A stretch of 64,000 nucleotides of DNA from Rhizobium deserti (GTDB taxonomy: Bacteria > Pseudomonadota > Alphaproteobacteria > Rhizobiales > Rhizobiaceae). The translations under genes and the position numbers were made by a program. The stretch is from the NCBI RefSeq assembly GCF_004358025.1, contig NZ_SMTL01000001.1, positions 558,001-622,000 of the forward strand. The letters run 5' to 3'. This document shows, one piece after another, positions 17,685 to 26,188 of this stretch (its first letter is position 1; each line of letters starts with the position of its first letter). Under the pieces are notes generated by a model that worked only from the letters and a program-made list of their open reading frames with translations, was not told the origin of the DNA and ran no database searches.

Positions 17685-18860
17685 CTAGAGCGGGCGCCGG
17701 GCCACCGGGATGGCGAGGAGAACGCAGACCACCAGCACCGCCGCTGCGGCGAGCGTCGGCGCCGAGAAGCTGCCGGTCCGTTCTGCCAGCCATCCGGCCA
17801 CCAGCGGGCCGATGATCTGGCCGGTGCCGAAGGCTGCTGTCATGAAGGCGAAGGCCCGCCGCGGGCTGGCGGGGGAAAGCAGACGGCCGATCTGCAGCCC
17901 GAAGGCGGTGACCACCATGAAGGTGGCGCCGAGCAGCAGTCCGCCGATCAGCGCGCCGGGCGTCGGCGGCAGGCTGACCGAGCCGAGCACGCCGGCTGCC
18001 AACAGCAGCACCGCCGCCAGATAGGCTTTCGCCAGGCCGAAGCGCCGCACGACAGGATGCCAGGCCAGCAGCGAAATCGCCGCTGCGCAGCCGGTCACGA
18101 ACCAGGCGAGGAATTCCACGAGCGGCCCGGCATTGCCCATCCGCGCAATGGTCACCAGAAAAGTGGCGGTGATCACATAACCGAAGCCGAAAAGGCCATA
18201 GGAGGCGGTCACGAGAACCAGTGGCAGCCGCCATTGAAGCGGCGGCTCGACGACCTTGCCAAGGCCGAGCGGCGGACGCGGCAGGATCCGCAGGACGATC
18301 AGCCAGACGACGAAGACGATGGCCGCGCCCGCCAGCCAGTTGATCCGCCAGCCATGCGCGGCATCGCCGGCAACCGTGTTGACCACCAGCACAAGTGCCG
18401 AAGACAGCGCTATGCCAAGCCCGACGCCGCCGAAATGCAGCATGTTGACCACGTTCTTGCCCGCCGCATGGGGCAGCACGATCGACGAGGTGAAGATCAT
18501 CGCAAGCGCGCTCGCCAGCCCGGCCAGGAAGCGGATGACGACGAAGGCCGTGACCGACTGCGTCATTGCCATGGCGGCCAGCAGCAGCGCCGTCGTCAGC
18601 AGTCCGCCGAGCGCCACCTGCCGCTCGCGCCCCGCCGCCCAGCCATAGGCAGACAGGATAGCGCCGGCGAGATAGCCGCCGAAATTGCCGGCCGCGATCG
18701 TGCCGGCATCGGCTGCCGAGATCGGGATCCCGGCCATCATTCCCGGCAGGATCGGCGTGTAGAAGAAGCGCCCGAAGCCCATGGCGGCGGCCATGGCAAT
18801 GGCGCCGGCAAAGCCGGTCAGCAGGGGGCGGCCGGAAGGAGCATTGTTCATCTGCAGCAT
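17685..18860 (-). CDS. YbfB/YjiJ-family MFS transporter
   Basis: Major facilitator carrier of 391 residues with twelve predicted membrane helices. The N-terminal segment GFAGAIAMAAAMGFGRFFYTPILPGMM, with its GFGRF motif in helix 1, is characteristic of the YbfB/YjiJ group (MFS_4). The substrate is unknown for the family. Two starts are possible (18860 and 18851); the first is preceded by AAGG. It appears monocistronic, upstream of map on the same strand by 118 bp. Confidence 0.83.
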   Translation of the reverse strand: MLQMNNAPSGRPLLTGFAGAIAMAAAMGFGRFFYTPILPGMMAGIPISAADAGTIAAGNFGGYLAGAILSAYGWAAGRERQVALGGLLTTALLLAAMAMTQSVTAFVVIRFLAGLASALAMIFTSSIVLPHAAGKNVVNMLHFGGVGLGIALSSALVLVVNTVAGDAAHGWRINWLAGAAIVFVVWLIVLRILPRPPLGLGKVVEPPLQWRLPLVLVTASYGLFGFGYVITATFLVTIARMGNAGPLVEFLAWFVTGCAAAISLLAWHPVVRRFGLAKAYLAAVLLLAAGVLGSVSLPPTPGALIGGLLLGATFMVVTAFGLQIGRLLSPASPRRAFAFMTAAFGTGQIIGPLVAGWLAERTGSFSAPTLAAAAVLVVCVLLAIPVARRPL

Positions 18861-18978
18861 TCCGCCCTTATGACAATCGCCGGGCCCGCCGACAAATAAG
18901 GATTTGTCATTGCTGCGATGAAGGCGGTTGATGCATGCATCTGGAAGGCCGCCTCACACGCAGCGCCTGATCATCGGT

Positions 18979-19734
18979 TCAGGAGGCGAGCGTCAGGATC
19001 AGCGGACCGTTGCGCGTCACCACCACCGTGTGCTCGTATTGCACGGTCGGCGCCCGCGGATCGCTGTAGAGCGTCCAGGAATCGCCATTGCCGCCGTCCT
19101 CGGCCCATTCGGCGCCGAGCGACAGGAAGGGCTCGACGGTAAACACCAGCCCCTCCTCCATGATCCGGGTTTCATGCGGATCCGGCCAGGTCGGCAATTC
19201 CTTCGGCTCCTCGTGCAGCGAGCGGCCAATCCCGTGGCTCGAAAGATTGGTGATCAGCGTATAGCGGTTCTTCTTGGCAAAGGCGCCGATCGCATTGCCG
19301 ATCCCGGCCATGGATTTTCCGGTCTTCACCTGCTGCAGCCCGGTCCACAGCGCCCGACGCCCGTCGCGGCACAGCTTTTCGATCTCCCGCTTCACCGGCG
19401 GCAGGGCATAGGAAGCGCCGGTATCGCCGTAAAAGCCATCCTTGACGGCCGATACGTCGATATTGACGAGGTCGCCCGCCTGGATGATCCGGTCGCCCGG
19501 AATGCCGTGCGCCACTTCCTCGTTGACGCTGATGCAGGTGGCGCCGGGAAACCGGTAGCTGGTTTCCGGCGCCGATTGCGCCCCATTGTCTTCCAGCAGC
19601 TTGCGGCCGATGGCATCCAGTTCGCGTGTGGTGATGCCCGGCTCCAGCGCCCTGGCCATGGTCTCCACCGCCTGGGCGCAGAGCCGGCCGATCTCCTTCA
19701 GCTTGGCAAGTTCTTCATCGGTGGAGATAACCAT
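18979..19734 (-). CDS. map: Type I methionine aminopeptidase
   Basis: Dinuclear-metal enzyme of 251 residues removing initiator methionine from nascent proteins. The pita-bread metal ligands are visible: Asp in VNIDVSA, Asp in GFYGDTGA, His in SSHGIGRSLHE, Glu in FTVEPFLS and Glu in VQYEHTVVV; the substrate-side histidine is in EVAHGIPG. It lacks the N-terminal zinc-finger extension seen in some type I enzymes. Rhizobia often carry more than one map gene, and this may be the accessory copy since its neighbours are metabolic genes. It lies 15 bp downstream of the LLM oxidoreductase and is probably cotranscribed. Confidence 0.93.
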   Translation of the reverse strand: MVISTDEELAKLKEIGRLCAQAVETMARALEPGITTRELDAIGRKLLEDNGAQSAPETSYRFPGATCISVNEEVAHGIPGDRIIQAGDLVNIDVSAVKDGFYGDTGASYALPPVKREIEKLCRDGRRALWTGLQQVKTGKSMAGIGNAIGAFAKKNRYTLITNLSSHGIGRSLHEEPKELPTWPDPHETRIMEEGLVFTVEPFLSLGAEWAEDGGNGDSWTLYSDPRAPTVQYEHTVVVTRNGPLILTLAS

Positions 19735-19749
19735 GTCTGCGGCTCGTGT

Positions 19750-20838
19750 TCATTGCTTTTCGGCGGCGGGTGTCGCGCCATCGACCGATCCCGTCAATTC
19801 TTTTCTGGCGACTCCGAGTTCTTTTCGCACGATTGGCGCGACTTTCGTGCCGTAGAGTTCGATGCCGCGCATGATCGCCGCATGCGGCATCGGCCCGATC
19901 GCCATCTGCAGGAGAAAGCGATCCATACCGAACACCTTGTGCGCAGCGATGATCTTCTCGGCCACCAGCTCCGGCTCGCCGACGAACAGGTTTCCGGTCG
20001 GTCCGCGCGCCTGATCGAAATGGGCCCGGCTGGTCGGTCCCCAGCCCCGTTCGCGGCCGATGCGGTCCATCACCTGCGCCTGCGGGCCATAGAACTGATC
20101 GGCCGCCGCCTGCGTCGTGTCGGCAATGAAACCATGCACATTGATGCTGGTCTTCAGGGTCGCAGGATCATGGCCGGCCCGCCGCGCCGATTCGCGATAC
20201 AGGTTGAAGAAGGGTGCAAAGCGCGGATAGTCGCCGCCGATAATGGCGACCGCCAGCGGCAGGCCGAGCGTCCCGGCCCGCGCCACCGATTGCGGCGTGC
20301 CGCCAACGGCAATCCAGACAGGCAGCGGCTCCTGCAGGGGGCGCGGGTAAACGCCGCGTCCGTTGATCACCGGTCGCATCGTCCCCTGCCAGGTCACCTC
20401 CTCATGATCGCGCAGCGCCAGCAGGAGTTCGAGCTTGTCGGAAAACAGAGCGTCATAATCTTCCAGGTCATAGCCGAACAGCGGAAAGGATTCGATGAAG
20501 GAACCGCGACCGGCCATGATCTCGGCACGGCCGTCGGAAATCAGGTCGAGCGTCGAAAACTGCTGGAACACGCGGACCGGATCGTCGGAAGAAAGAACCG
20601 TCACGGCGCTGGTCAGGCGAATCTTCTTGGTGCGGGCGGCAGCGGCGGCCAGCACCACGGCCGGCGACGAGATGACGTAGTCGGGGCGGTGATGTTCGCC
20701 GAGCCCAAAGACGTCGAGTCCCACCTGATCAGCAAGCTCGATCTCTTCCAACAGGTCACGGATGCGCCGCGCCCCTTCGTGCCCCTTGCCGCCTGCCGTC
20801 GCATCCACATCGCCAAAAGTATGAAGCCCCAGTTCCAT
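19750..20838 (-). CDS. LLM-class flavin-dependent oxidoreductase
   Basis: Luciferase-like monooxygenase superfamily protein of 362 residues, using reduced FMN or F420-like flavin to oxidise an organic substrate. Family features are [11 protein letters not shown] at the N terminus, GEHHRPDY, the flavin segment [41 protein letters not shown] and [11 protein letters not shown]. The start at 20838 is preferred because AAGGG then lies 9 nt upstream and the family begins MELG; an ATG at 20847 sits directly on that site. It is close to map, with which it is likely cotranscribed. The substrate is unknown. Confidence 0.85.
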   Translation of the reverse strand: MELGLHTFGDVDATAGGKGHEGARRIRDLLEEIELADQVGLDVFGLGEHHRPDYVISSPAVVLAAAAARTKKIRLTSAVTVLSSDDPVRVFQQFSTLDLISDGRAEIMAGRGSFIESFPLFGYDLEDYDALFSDKLELLLALRDHEEVTWQGTMRPVINGRGVYPRPLQEPLPVWIAVGGTPQSVARAGTLGLPLAVAIIGGDYPRFAPFFNLYRESARRAGHDPATLKTSINVHGFIADTTQAAADQFYGPQAQVMDRIGRERGWGPTSRAHFDQARGPTGNLFVGEPELVAEKIIAAHKVFGMDRFLLQMAIGPMPHAAIMRGIELYGTKVAPIVRKELGVARKELTGSVDGATPAAEKQ

Positions 20839-20949
20839 CTTGATCATCCCTTGCTGATACCGCTCAGATAGTCGGTGCGCCGCGTGCCGGCAAACGGCAA
20901 TCTCTCGAAGCATTCCTTCGATGAAATGGATAGATGCCGCACCAGGGCA

Positions 20950-21312
20950 TCAAGAAATGGCGGGGGAAGCAGCCAGGGTGGCAATCGCGGTTTCGAGATC
21001 GTCCATCAGGAACGGCTTCGTCAGAACCGGGCGGCCCGTATAGGCCGGCTCGATGCCGGCTGCCCCGTATCCGGTCGCGAAGGCGAAGGGTATGCCTCGT
21101 TCCAACAGGATGTCGGCCACCGGGAAGGACTTGCGACCATCGAGATTGACGTCGAGGATGGCAAGGTCGAAATCCGCCCTCTGCGCAAGCTCGACCGCCT
21201 GCGGCAGGCGCATGGCCAGATCGACGACCTCATGCCCCAGTTCGCTCAGCATGTCCTCGATCAGCAAGGCGATGGTCATCTCGTCCTCGACCACCAGGAT
21301 ACGCAGTCGCAT
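20950..21312 (-). CDS. Single-domain response regulator
   Basis: CheY-like receiver of 120 residues with no output domain. The acidic pocket is in LVVEDEMT, the phospho-acceptor aspartate in LAILDVNLDG, the conserved threonine or alanine region in FAFATGYG, and the lysine in PVLTKPF. Such stand-alone receivers, paired with HWE kinases, are common in rhizobia. The start codon lies one base after the upstream kinase's stop codon, so the two are translationally coupled and surely partners. The output could be protein binding or phosphate relay. Confidence 0.9.
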   Translation of the reverse strand: MRLRILVVEDEMTIALLIEDMLSELGHEVVDLAMRLPQAVELAQRADFDLAILDVNLDGRKSFPVADILLERGIPFAFATGYGAAGIEPAYTGRPVLTKPFLMDDLETAIATLAASPAIS

Positions 21313-21313
21313 G

Positions 21314-22816
21314 TCAGCTTCCCGCTTCCACATGCTCCGGCGCGTCGATGGTGCAGACGAGCCCGTCGGGCAAAAACTCCATCTTCACCTGGCCGCCCAT
21401 TTCACGCGCCAGCCCGCGCTCTATGAGAACCGAGCCGAAGCCGCGCCGCGTCGGCGGCTGCACCTGCGGCCCGCCGCTTTCTCGCCATTCGACCCGCAAC
21501 CGCCTGTCCCCGGCAGAGCCGGAATAGGTGGCGGAGGTCACGGTGACCGTGCCGCTTGCATTCGACCAGGCACCATATTTCAGGGCATTCATGGCGAGCT
21601 CGTGCATGGCCAAGGTGAGCGCCAGTGCCGTCTTCGGCGTTAGTTGCACATCGTCGCCGGTGACCAGGCTCCGCTCCGGCTGCGGGTAGTGCGGGCGGAT
21701 CGCCTGGCCGATCGCGCCTATAAGGGAAGCGCCGACCCATCGCTCTCCGGTCAGCAGATCATTGGCCTGCCCAAGCGCCACCATGCGCGAACCGAACCGC
21801 GCCTGCGCTTCCTTGAGATCGTCGACATTGCGGAAGGTCTGGGCGGCGATCGCCTGCGTCATCGCCAGGTTGTTCTTGACCCGGTGGTTGAGCTCGTGGA
21901 CCACGCGGCGCAGATGCTCCTCGTTGCGCCGTCGCTCGGTGACATCGCTGGCAGCGCCGAACCATTCGACGATGTCGCCTGCCTCGTCGACAATCGGCAC
22001 GGCTCGGGACAGCGTCCAGCCGATCGAGCCATCCGCCTGGCGCACCCGATGCTCGTGCTGGAAGACACTCCTGGTCCGCAAGGCTTCGTCAATGGCTGCC
22101 TGTAGGGCAGGTTTGTCTTCCGGCAGCATGTAGAAGTCTTGCCAGGCGGCACTGGGACGCTCCATGTCGGCCAGCAATCCGCGCCCGTCGAGCGGCTGCA
22201 TCTCGCTCCAATCCGCGCTCATCCGGTAGACCACGTCCGAGGTGGCATTGGTCAAAGCCCGAAAGCGTCCTTCGCTCTGCTCGAGCTTGCGTTGCGCAAC
22301 GACGCTCCTGGTGGTTTCCACCACAATGGCGATAACGCCGGCCGGCTTGCCGCTTTCATCGACGACCGGCGAATAATCGAGATTCATCCAGGCCGGTTCC
22401 GGCTTGCCGTGGCGGATCAGCGTCAGCTCCTGGTTCTCGTAGGCGAGCGTACCGCCGGCAAGGCCGACCTTCATGACATTGTCGTTGAAATCTGCGATCT
22501 CGTCCCAGCCCTCGCGCACTTTGGAGCCGAGAAGCTGGGGGTGGCGGCGGCCGGCGAAGACAGAATAGGCATCGTTATAAATCATGATACCGTCTTCGCC
22601 CCACAGAAGAACAATGGGAATGGGGCAAAGCAGAAGCATATTGGTGACGGTCTTCAGGCTCTGCGGCCAACCGGAAATCGGCCCGAGCGGCGTCTCCGAC
22701 CAGTCAAAGCTTCGGATCAGCTTGCCTGTTTCGCCTCCGCCGAAGGGGAAGACCATGCCCTTATCGTGCTGTGCCTGTGGCTCAACCACTCGTAGCTCCA
22801 CGTAATTCCGCATCAT
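21314..22816 (-). CDS. PAS-domain HWE-family sensor histidine kinase
   Basis: A soluble sensor kinase of about 500 residues with no membrane segment. Two PAS-type domains (about 45-175 and 190-310; the second ends WFGAASDVTERRRNE) precede the dimerisation helix with the phospho-accepting histidine in VVHELNHRVKNNLA. The HWE subfamily is shown by HEL.N..KY in the ATPase domain (AMHELAMNALKYGAW) and by WRESGGP. The first region, SFDWSETPLGPISGWPQSLKTV, is typical of rhizobial PAS-HWE kinases. The start is uncertain: 22816, 22813 or 22756 (before VFPFGGGETGK) are all possible. It signals through the receiver immediately downstream. Confidence 0.87.
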   Translation of the reverse strand: MMRNYVELRVVEPQAQHDKGMVFPFGGGETGKLIRSFDWSETPLGPISGWPQSLKTVTNMLLLCPIPIVLLWGEDGIMIYNDAYSVFAGRRHPQLLGSKVREGWDEIADFNDNVMKVGLAGGTLAYENQELTLIRHGKPEPAWMNLDYSPVVDESGKPAGVIAIVVETTRSVVAQRKLEQSEGRFRALTNATSDVVYRMSADWSEMQPLDGRGLLADMERPSAAWQDFYMLPEDKPALQAAIDEALRTRSVFQHEHRVRQADGSIGWTLSRAVPIVDEAGDIVEWFGAASDVTERRRNEEHLRRVVHELNHRVKNNLAMTQAIAAQTFRNVDDLKEAQARFGSRMVALGQANDLLTGERWVGASLIGAIGQAIRPHYPQPERSLVTGDDVQLTPKTALALTLAMHELAMNALKYGAWSNASGTVTVTSATYSGSAGDRRLRVEWRESGGPQVQPPTRRGFGSVLIERGLAREMGGQVKMEFLPDGLVCTIDAPEHVEAGS

Positions 22817-23038
22817 GACGTGGCGCAAATGTAGAGCGGGCTTCCGGCTTGTCCAATGGCGATTTGTCGATCTTTGCAGATGGCCAGCCAATTGGACTTT
22901 CAACGCAGCATCTTCGGCGCAGCCTGCCTGTGCGGCAGTTGATGCTGGCTCGGCTCCTGCCGTCAGACTTCTCTTCAGGCCGGCGGAGGCGGCTCAAAAG
23001 CTCCGCCCCATTCCTATCCCGTCCAGCCCGGGCTCATC

Positions 23039-23509
23039 TCACAAATTCTTGACCAGTTGTTCCAGCTGATCGGCAGCCGCGCCCCAGCCTTGGTGAAACC
23101 CCATTTCTTCATGAGCCTGCTTGTCTTCCGCCGTCCAGTGGACGGCGCTGGCCGTATATTGCGTGCGACCATCGCCAAGATCCTCGAATTCGATGATGCC
23201 GGTCATGAACGGCTTCTCGGACGGCACCCAGGCGCTGGTGAAGGCGTCAGTAAACACCAGCTTCCGGTTGGGAATGATCTCCAGATAGATGCCGCGATTG
23301 GGGACCTGCTCGCCCTCCGGCCCCTCCATCACGATCAGACTGGCGCCGCCGGGCCGAAGGTCGAGCTCCGCATGAGAAACCTTCCAGGGTTTTGGGCAGA
23401 ACCATTCCTTCATCAGCTCCGGCGTCGTCCAGGCTTTGAAAAGTTTCTCCGCCGGAGCGTCAATCTCGCGCGTCAGCGTCAGGGCATGGGCAGCGGTATC
23501 AGCGTTCAT
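23039..23509 (-). CDS. SRPBCC (AHSA1-like) protein, probable ECF42 regulon member
   Basis: A 156-residue START/Bet v1-fold protein of the activator of Hsp90 ATPase homologue 1-like group. The N terminus LTLTREIDAPAEKLFKAWTTPELMKEWF and the C-terminal EMGFHQGWGAAADQLEQLV are classic for this family, which binds hydrophobic ligands. The start follows GGGAGA at 6 nt. It lies 85 bp downstream of the ECF sigma gene but has its own promoter-like element (TGTCGG-N17-CGTC at 23551-23577), identical in core to that before the sigma operon. SRPBCC and DGPF proteins are often encoded with this type of sigma factor. The ligand and function are unknown. Confidence 0.87.
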   Translation of the reverse strand: MNADTAAHALTLTREIDAPAEKLFKAWTTPELMKEWFCPKPWKVSHAELDLRPGGASLIVMEGPEGEQVPNRGIYLEIIPNRKLVFTDAFTSAWVPSEKPFMTGIIEFEDLGDGRTQYTASAVHWTAEDKQAHEEMGFHQGWGAAADQLEQLVKNL

Positions 23510-23550
23510 TTCTTTCTCCCGAAATCCTGTTGAATGTAATGTAGCCGCAG

Positions 23551-23577
23551 GACGTATGCTGCACCGTCGGTCCGACA
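23551..23577 (-). promoter_or_regulatory. Candidate ECF42-type promoter of the SRPBCC gene
   Basis: On the minus strand TGTCGG (23577-23572) and CGTC (23554-23551) are separated by exactly 17 bases, ending 42 bases before the SRPBCC start codon. The same two boxes at the same spacing precede the DGPF-sigma operon. From memory, ECF42 factors recognise a TGTCGA-like -35 box and a CGTC-like -10 box. Confidence 0.6.
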
Positions 23578-23594
23578 TCCCACGTCGATTTTCT

Positions 23595-24848
23595 TCAAGC
23601 GCATGGTCCCGTCTCGCCGCCGAGCTGGTCGATCTGCTGGCGGATGTGGACGCATTCGGCTGGCGAATGTGCAAGTGCAACGGCTCGGTCGAATGCCTTC
23701 CTGGCCTCCTGCCGGCGCTCGGTCTGCATCAACAGGCTGCCGCGCACCCCGTGGAAGTAGAAATAGCCGTCTAGCTTTGGCCAAAGCGTCTCGACCAGTT
23801 CCAGCGCCGCCTGCGGCCCTTCAAGTTTCGAGACCGCCACCGCGCGGTTGAGCGTCACCACGGGCGATGGATGAAGCTGCTCGAGGCGCTGGTAAAGCAG
23901 GACGATCTGCTGCCAGTCAGTGTCCTCAGGCCGCGCCGCTCGCGCATGCAATGCCGAAATCGCCGCCTGCAGCTGATACGTCCCCGGCCTGCGGTGGCGG
24001 ATCGCCTTGTCGAGCATGACCAGCGCTTCTGCGATCAGCGTCCGGTCCCATAGGCCGCGGTCATGGTCGTCGAGGAGGACGATCTGGCCCTGCCCGTCGA
24101 ACCGTGCCCTGGCGCGGGAATGCTGCAGGAGCATCAGGCTTGCAAGCCCCATGACTTCCGGTTCGGCTGGAAAGATCCGCAGCAATATCCGCGCCAGCCG
24201 GATGGCCTCGTCGCAGAAGCCGGCACTGTCCGGATTGGCGATCCCGGCGGAATAGCCTTCGTTGAAGACGAGGTAGATCATCGCTGAGACCGTGGCGAGG
24301 CGCACGCTTCTTTCGGAAGCACTCGGCGCCTCGAAGGGCACACCCGCCTTGACGACCCGCGCCTTGGCCCTGGTAATGCGCTGCTCCATGGCACTGTCGC
24401 CGACCAGGAAGGCTCGCGCGATCTGCGCCACGCTGAGGCCGGAAACGATCCGCAGCGCCAGCGCAATCTGCTGGGTGGTCGGCAGATCCGGATGGCAGCA
24501 GATGAACATCAAGCGCAGGATGTCATCTCGGTAATAGGAATCATCGAGCCGCTCGGCCAGATCCTGCTCGGCATCCGAGAGATCGGAAAACCTATCCTCC
24601 GGCGGCAGCGGATCGTGCTTTGCCCCTTTGCGGATCTGGTCGATGCCGCTATTGCGGCCGACGAAGATCAGCCAGGCAGCCGGATCGCGCGGCGGCCCCT
24701 TGTCCCGCCATGTCTTCACGGCCCTGAGACTTGCCTCCTGGAATGCCTCTTCTGCCGTATCGAGATTGCGGAAATAGCGCAGAAGTGCACCGAGCGCCTG
24801 CGGTCGGGCCGCGCTCAGCGCCAGTTCGATCCAGGCAAGATCGGTCAT
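23595..24848 (-). CDS. ECF sigma factor, ECF42 type with long C-terminal helical domain
   Basis: RNA polymerase sigma factor of the extracytoplasmic-function type, 417 residues, more than twice the usual ECF length. Region 2 is near residues 20-85 (LDTAEEAFQEASLRAVKTW, then AAWLIFVGRNSGIDQIRK), region 4 near 120-170 (LALRIVSGLSVAQIARAF, a helix-turn-helix). The rest is a helical, TPR-like extension that replaces an anti-sigma factor in this group. Conserved blocks there are YLVFNEGYSA, EAIRLARIL, PEVMGLASLMLLQHSR and HARAARPEDTDWQQI. No anti-sigma gene is nearby. The start codon overlaps the DGPF gene stop (ATGA), so the two are coupled. The DGPF partner is the established genomic mark of ECF42. 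Confidence 0.9.
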   Translation of the reverse strand: MTDLAWIELALSAARPQALGALLRYFRNLDTAEEAFQEASLRAVKTWRDKGPPRDPAAWLIFVGRNSGIDQIRKGAKHDPLPPEDRFSDLSDAEQDLAERLDDSYYRDDILRLMFICCHPDLPTTQQIALALRIVSGLSVAQIARAFLVGDSAMEQRITRAKARVVKAGVPFEAPSASERSVRLATVSAMIYLVFNEGYSAGIANPDSAGFCDEAIRLARILLRIFPAEPEVMGLASLMLLQHSRARARFDGQGQIVLLDDHDRGLWDRTLIAEALVMLDKAIRHRRPGTYQLQAAISALHARAARPEDTDWQQIVLLYQRLEQLHPSPVVTLNRAVAVSKLEGPQAALELVETLWPKLDGYFYFHGVRGSLLMQTERRQEARKAFDRAVALAHSPAECVHIRQQIDQLGGETGPCA

Positions 24849-25219
24849 GTCTTCAAGTATCCCGCATGGAAAACGTGGAACGGCCGGATTTCATAAGAGC
24901 TGGAGCCGGGATTGACGGCCGAAAGCTCCTTAGCAAAGGCGACCGCCGCGTCCAGCGTCTCGACGTCGACCGTGTAGAAGCCGAGCAGGACTTCCTTGGT
25001 TTCGGCGAATGGACCATCCAGCACCAGCGGCTCCTGCGAGCCTTTTCGCACCGTGGTCGCCGTCGTTGTCGGCATCAGCCGGCCGACTGGGCCGAGCTTG
25101 CCGGCTTTGGCGAGCGGCTCCTGCACCGCATAAAGCCTTTCCATGACCGACGCCTCCTCCTCCCGGGACCAGGCGAATACGGTTTCCTCGTGCGCATAGC
25201 AAAGCACGGCATAAAGCAT
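24845..25219 (-). CDS. DGPF/YCII-related protein, partner of the ECF42 sigma factor
   Basis: A 124-residue YCII-fold protein with the eponymous motif DGPFAETKE at about residues 69-77 and LLGFYTVDVETLDAAVAFA after it. Proteins of this type are linked with ECF42 sigma factors in many bacteria, but their biochemical role (possible enzyme or ligand-binding module) is not settled. The start at 25219 follows GGGAGGT; an earlier ATG at 25270 would overlap the candidate promoter and is rejected. It is the first gene of the DGPF-sigma operon, under the element at 25243-25269. Confidence 0.9.
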   Translation of the reverse strand: MLYAVLCYAHEETVFAWSREEEASVMERLYAVQEPLAKAGKLGPVGRLMPTTTATTVRKGSQEPLVLDGPFAETKEVLLGFYTVDVETLDAAVAFAKELSAVNPGSSSYEIRPFHVFHAGYLKT

Positions 25220-25242
25220 GGTGACCTCCCTCTTCTGATCAA

Positions 25243-25269
25243 GACGAAGAATTAGCCCCTGAACCGACA
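25243..25269 (-). promoter_or_regulatory. Candidate autoregulated ECF42-type promoter
   Basis: Minus-strand TGTCGG (25269-25264), 17-base spacer, CGTC (25246-25243), 23 bases before the DGPF start codon. It matches the element before the SRPBCC gene in both boxes and spacing, as expected if the sigma factor drives its own operon. Confidence 0.6.
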
Positions 25270-25363
25270 CTCCGCAGCAAAAAATGTTGGTTCGGGATAT
25301 CTGGCGCAGGACCTATCCGTGGCTATAGTCGGCTCAAACGAATGCACAAACGAGGAAGCGCCT

Positions 25364-26068
25364 ATGACCGACCTTTCCAACTACCCCATCACCACCAAAT
25401 GGCCTGCAAGCAATCCCGACATCCTGCAGCTCTATTCCGTGCCGACGCCGAACGGCGTCAAGGTATCGATCATGCTGGAGGAGATCGGCCTGCCCTACGA
25501 GCCGCATTTCATCAATATCGGCGCCGACGAAACCTAGGGGCCGGAATACCTGTCCCTGAACCCGAACGGCAAGATCCCGGCGATCTTGGATCCGGATGGC
25601 CCCGGCGGCAAGCCGCTCGCGCTTTTCGAGAGCGGCGCCATCCTGATCTACCTTGCAGAAAAGACCGGGAAGCTGCTGCCGGCCGATCCGGCCAGGCGCT
25701 ACGAGACGATCCAGTGGGTGATGTTCCAGATGGGCGGGCTTGGGCCGATGTTCGGCCAGCTCGGATTCTTCCACAAGTTCGCCGGCAAGGACTATGAGGA
25801 CAAGCGCCCGCGTGACCGTTATGCCAAGGAGTCGCACCGCCTGATCCGGGTACTCGAAAGCCGGCTGGAAGGCCGCGACTGGATCATGAACGATGAATAC
25901 ACGATCGCCGATATTTCCATGATCGGCTGGGTGCGCAACCTTGTCGGCTTCTACGGCGCCGGCGCACTGGTCGAATACGACCAACTGAAGCGGGTGCCGG
26001 AATGGCTGGATCGCGCCTTGGCCCGCCCGGCCGTGCAGCGCGGCCTGGAGATCCCCAAGCGGGTGTAA
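25364..26068 (+). pseudogene. Glutathione S-transferase (YghU/YfcG-like), interrupted by an amber codon
   Basis: A full-length 234-codon glutathione transferase frame with one in-frame TAG at 25535-25537 (codon 58). Before it are LQLYSVPTPNGVKVSIMLEE and LPYEPHFINIGADET; after it the frame resumes as GPEYLSLNPNGKIPAILDP, then ALFESGAILIYLAEKTGKLLP (the glutathione-binding ES motif) and a C-terminal helical domain with YTIADISMIGWV. The residue lost is probably Gln (CAG to TAG, one base), as the family usually has Gln or a polar residue there. The rest shows no decay, so the mutation is recent, or a sequencing error, or suppressed. If real, only a 57-residue fragment is made. The start at 25364 follows GAGGAAG. 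Confidence 0.85.
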
Positions 26069-26188
26069 GAGCATGGCTGGGGAGTGGCATCCTTGCCCGT
26101 CTTAGCCGGGTTCACGACGCCAAAAACCATGTCACCTCTCCACGTTGTTCGGCGCGCCTGCAATGGCGCGTCAGACACCAGCCGATAT

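Noticed and set aside
18928..20871. 647-codon open frame on the plus strand antisense to map and the LLM oxidoreductase
   Set aside because: High G+C third-position bias keeps this frame open; it has no family motif, no ribosome site, and lies fully across two well-supported genes.
25535..25537. TAG in the glutathione transferase as a pyrrolysine or readthrough codon
   Set aside because: No sign of pyrrolysine genes, and the position is not one where a special residue is known in this family; a nonsense mutation is simpler.
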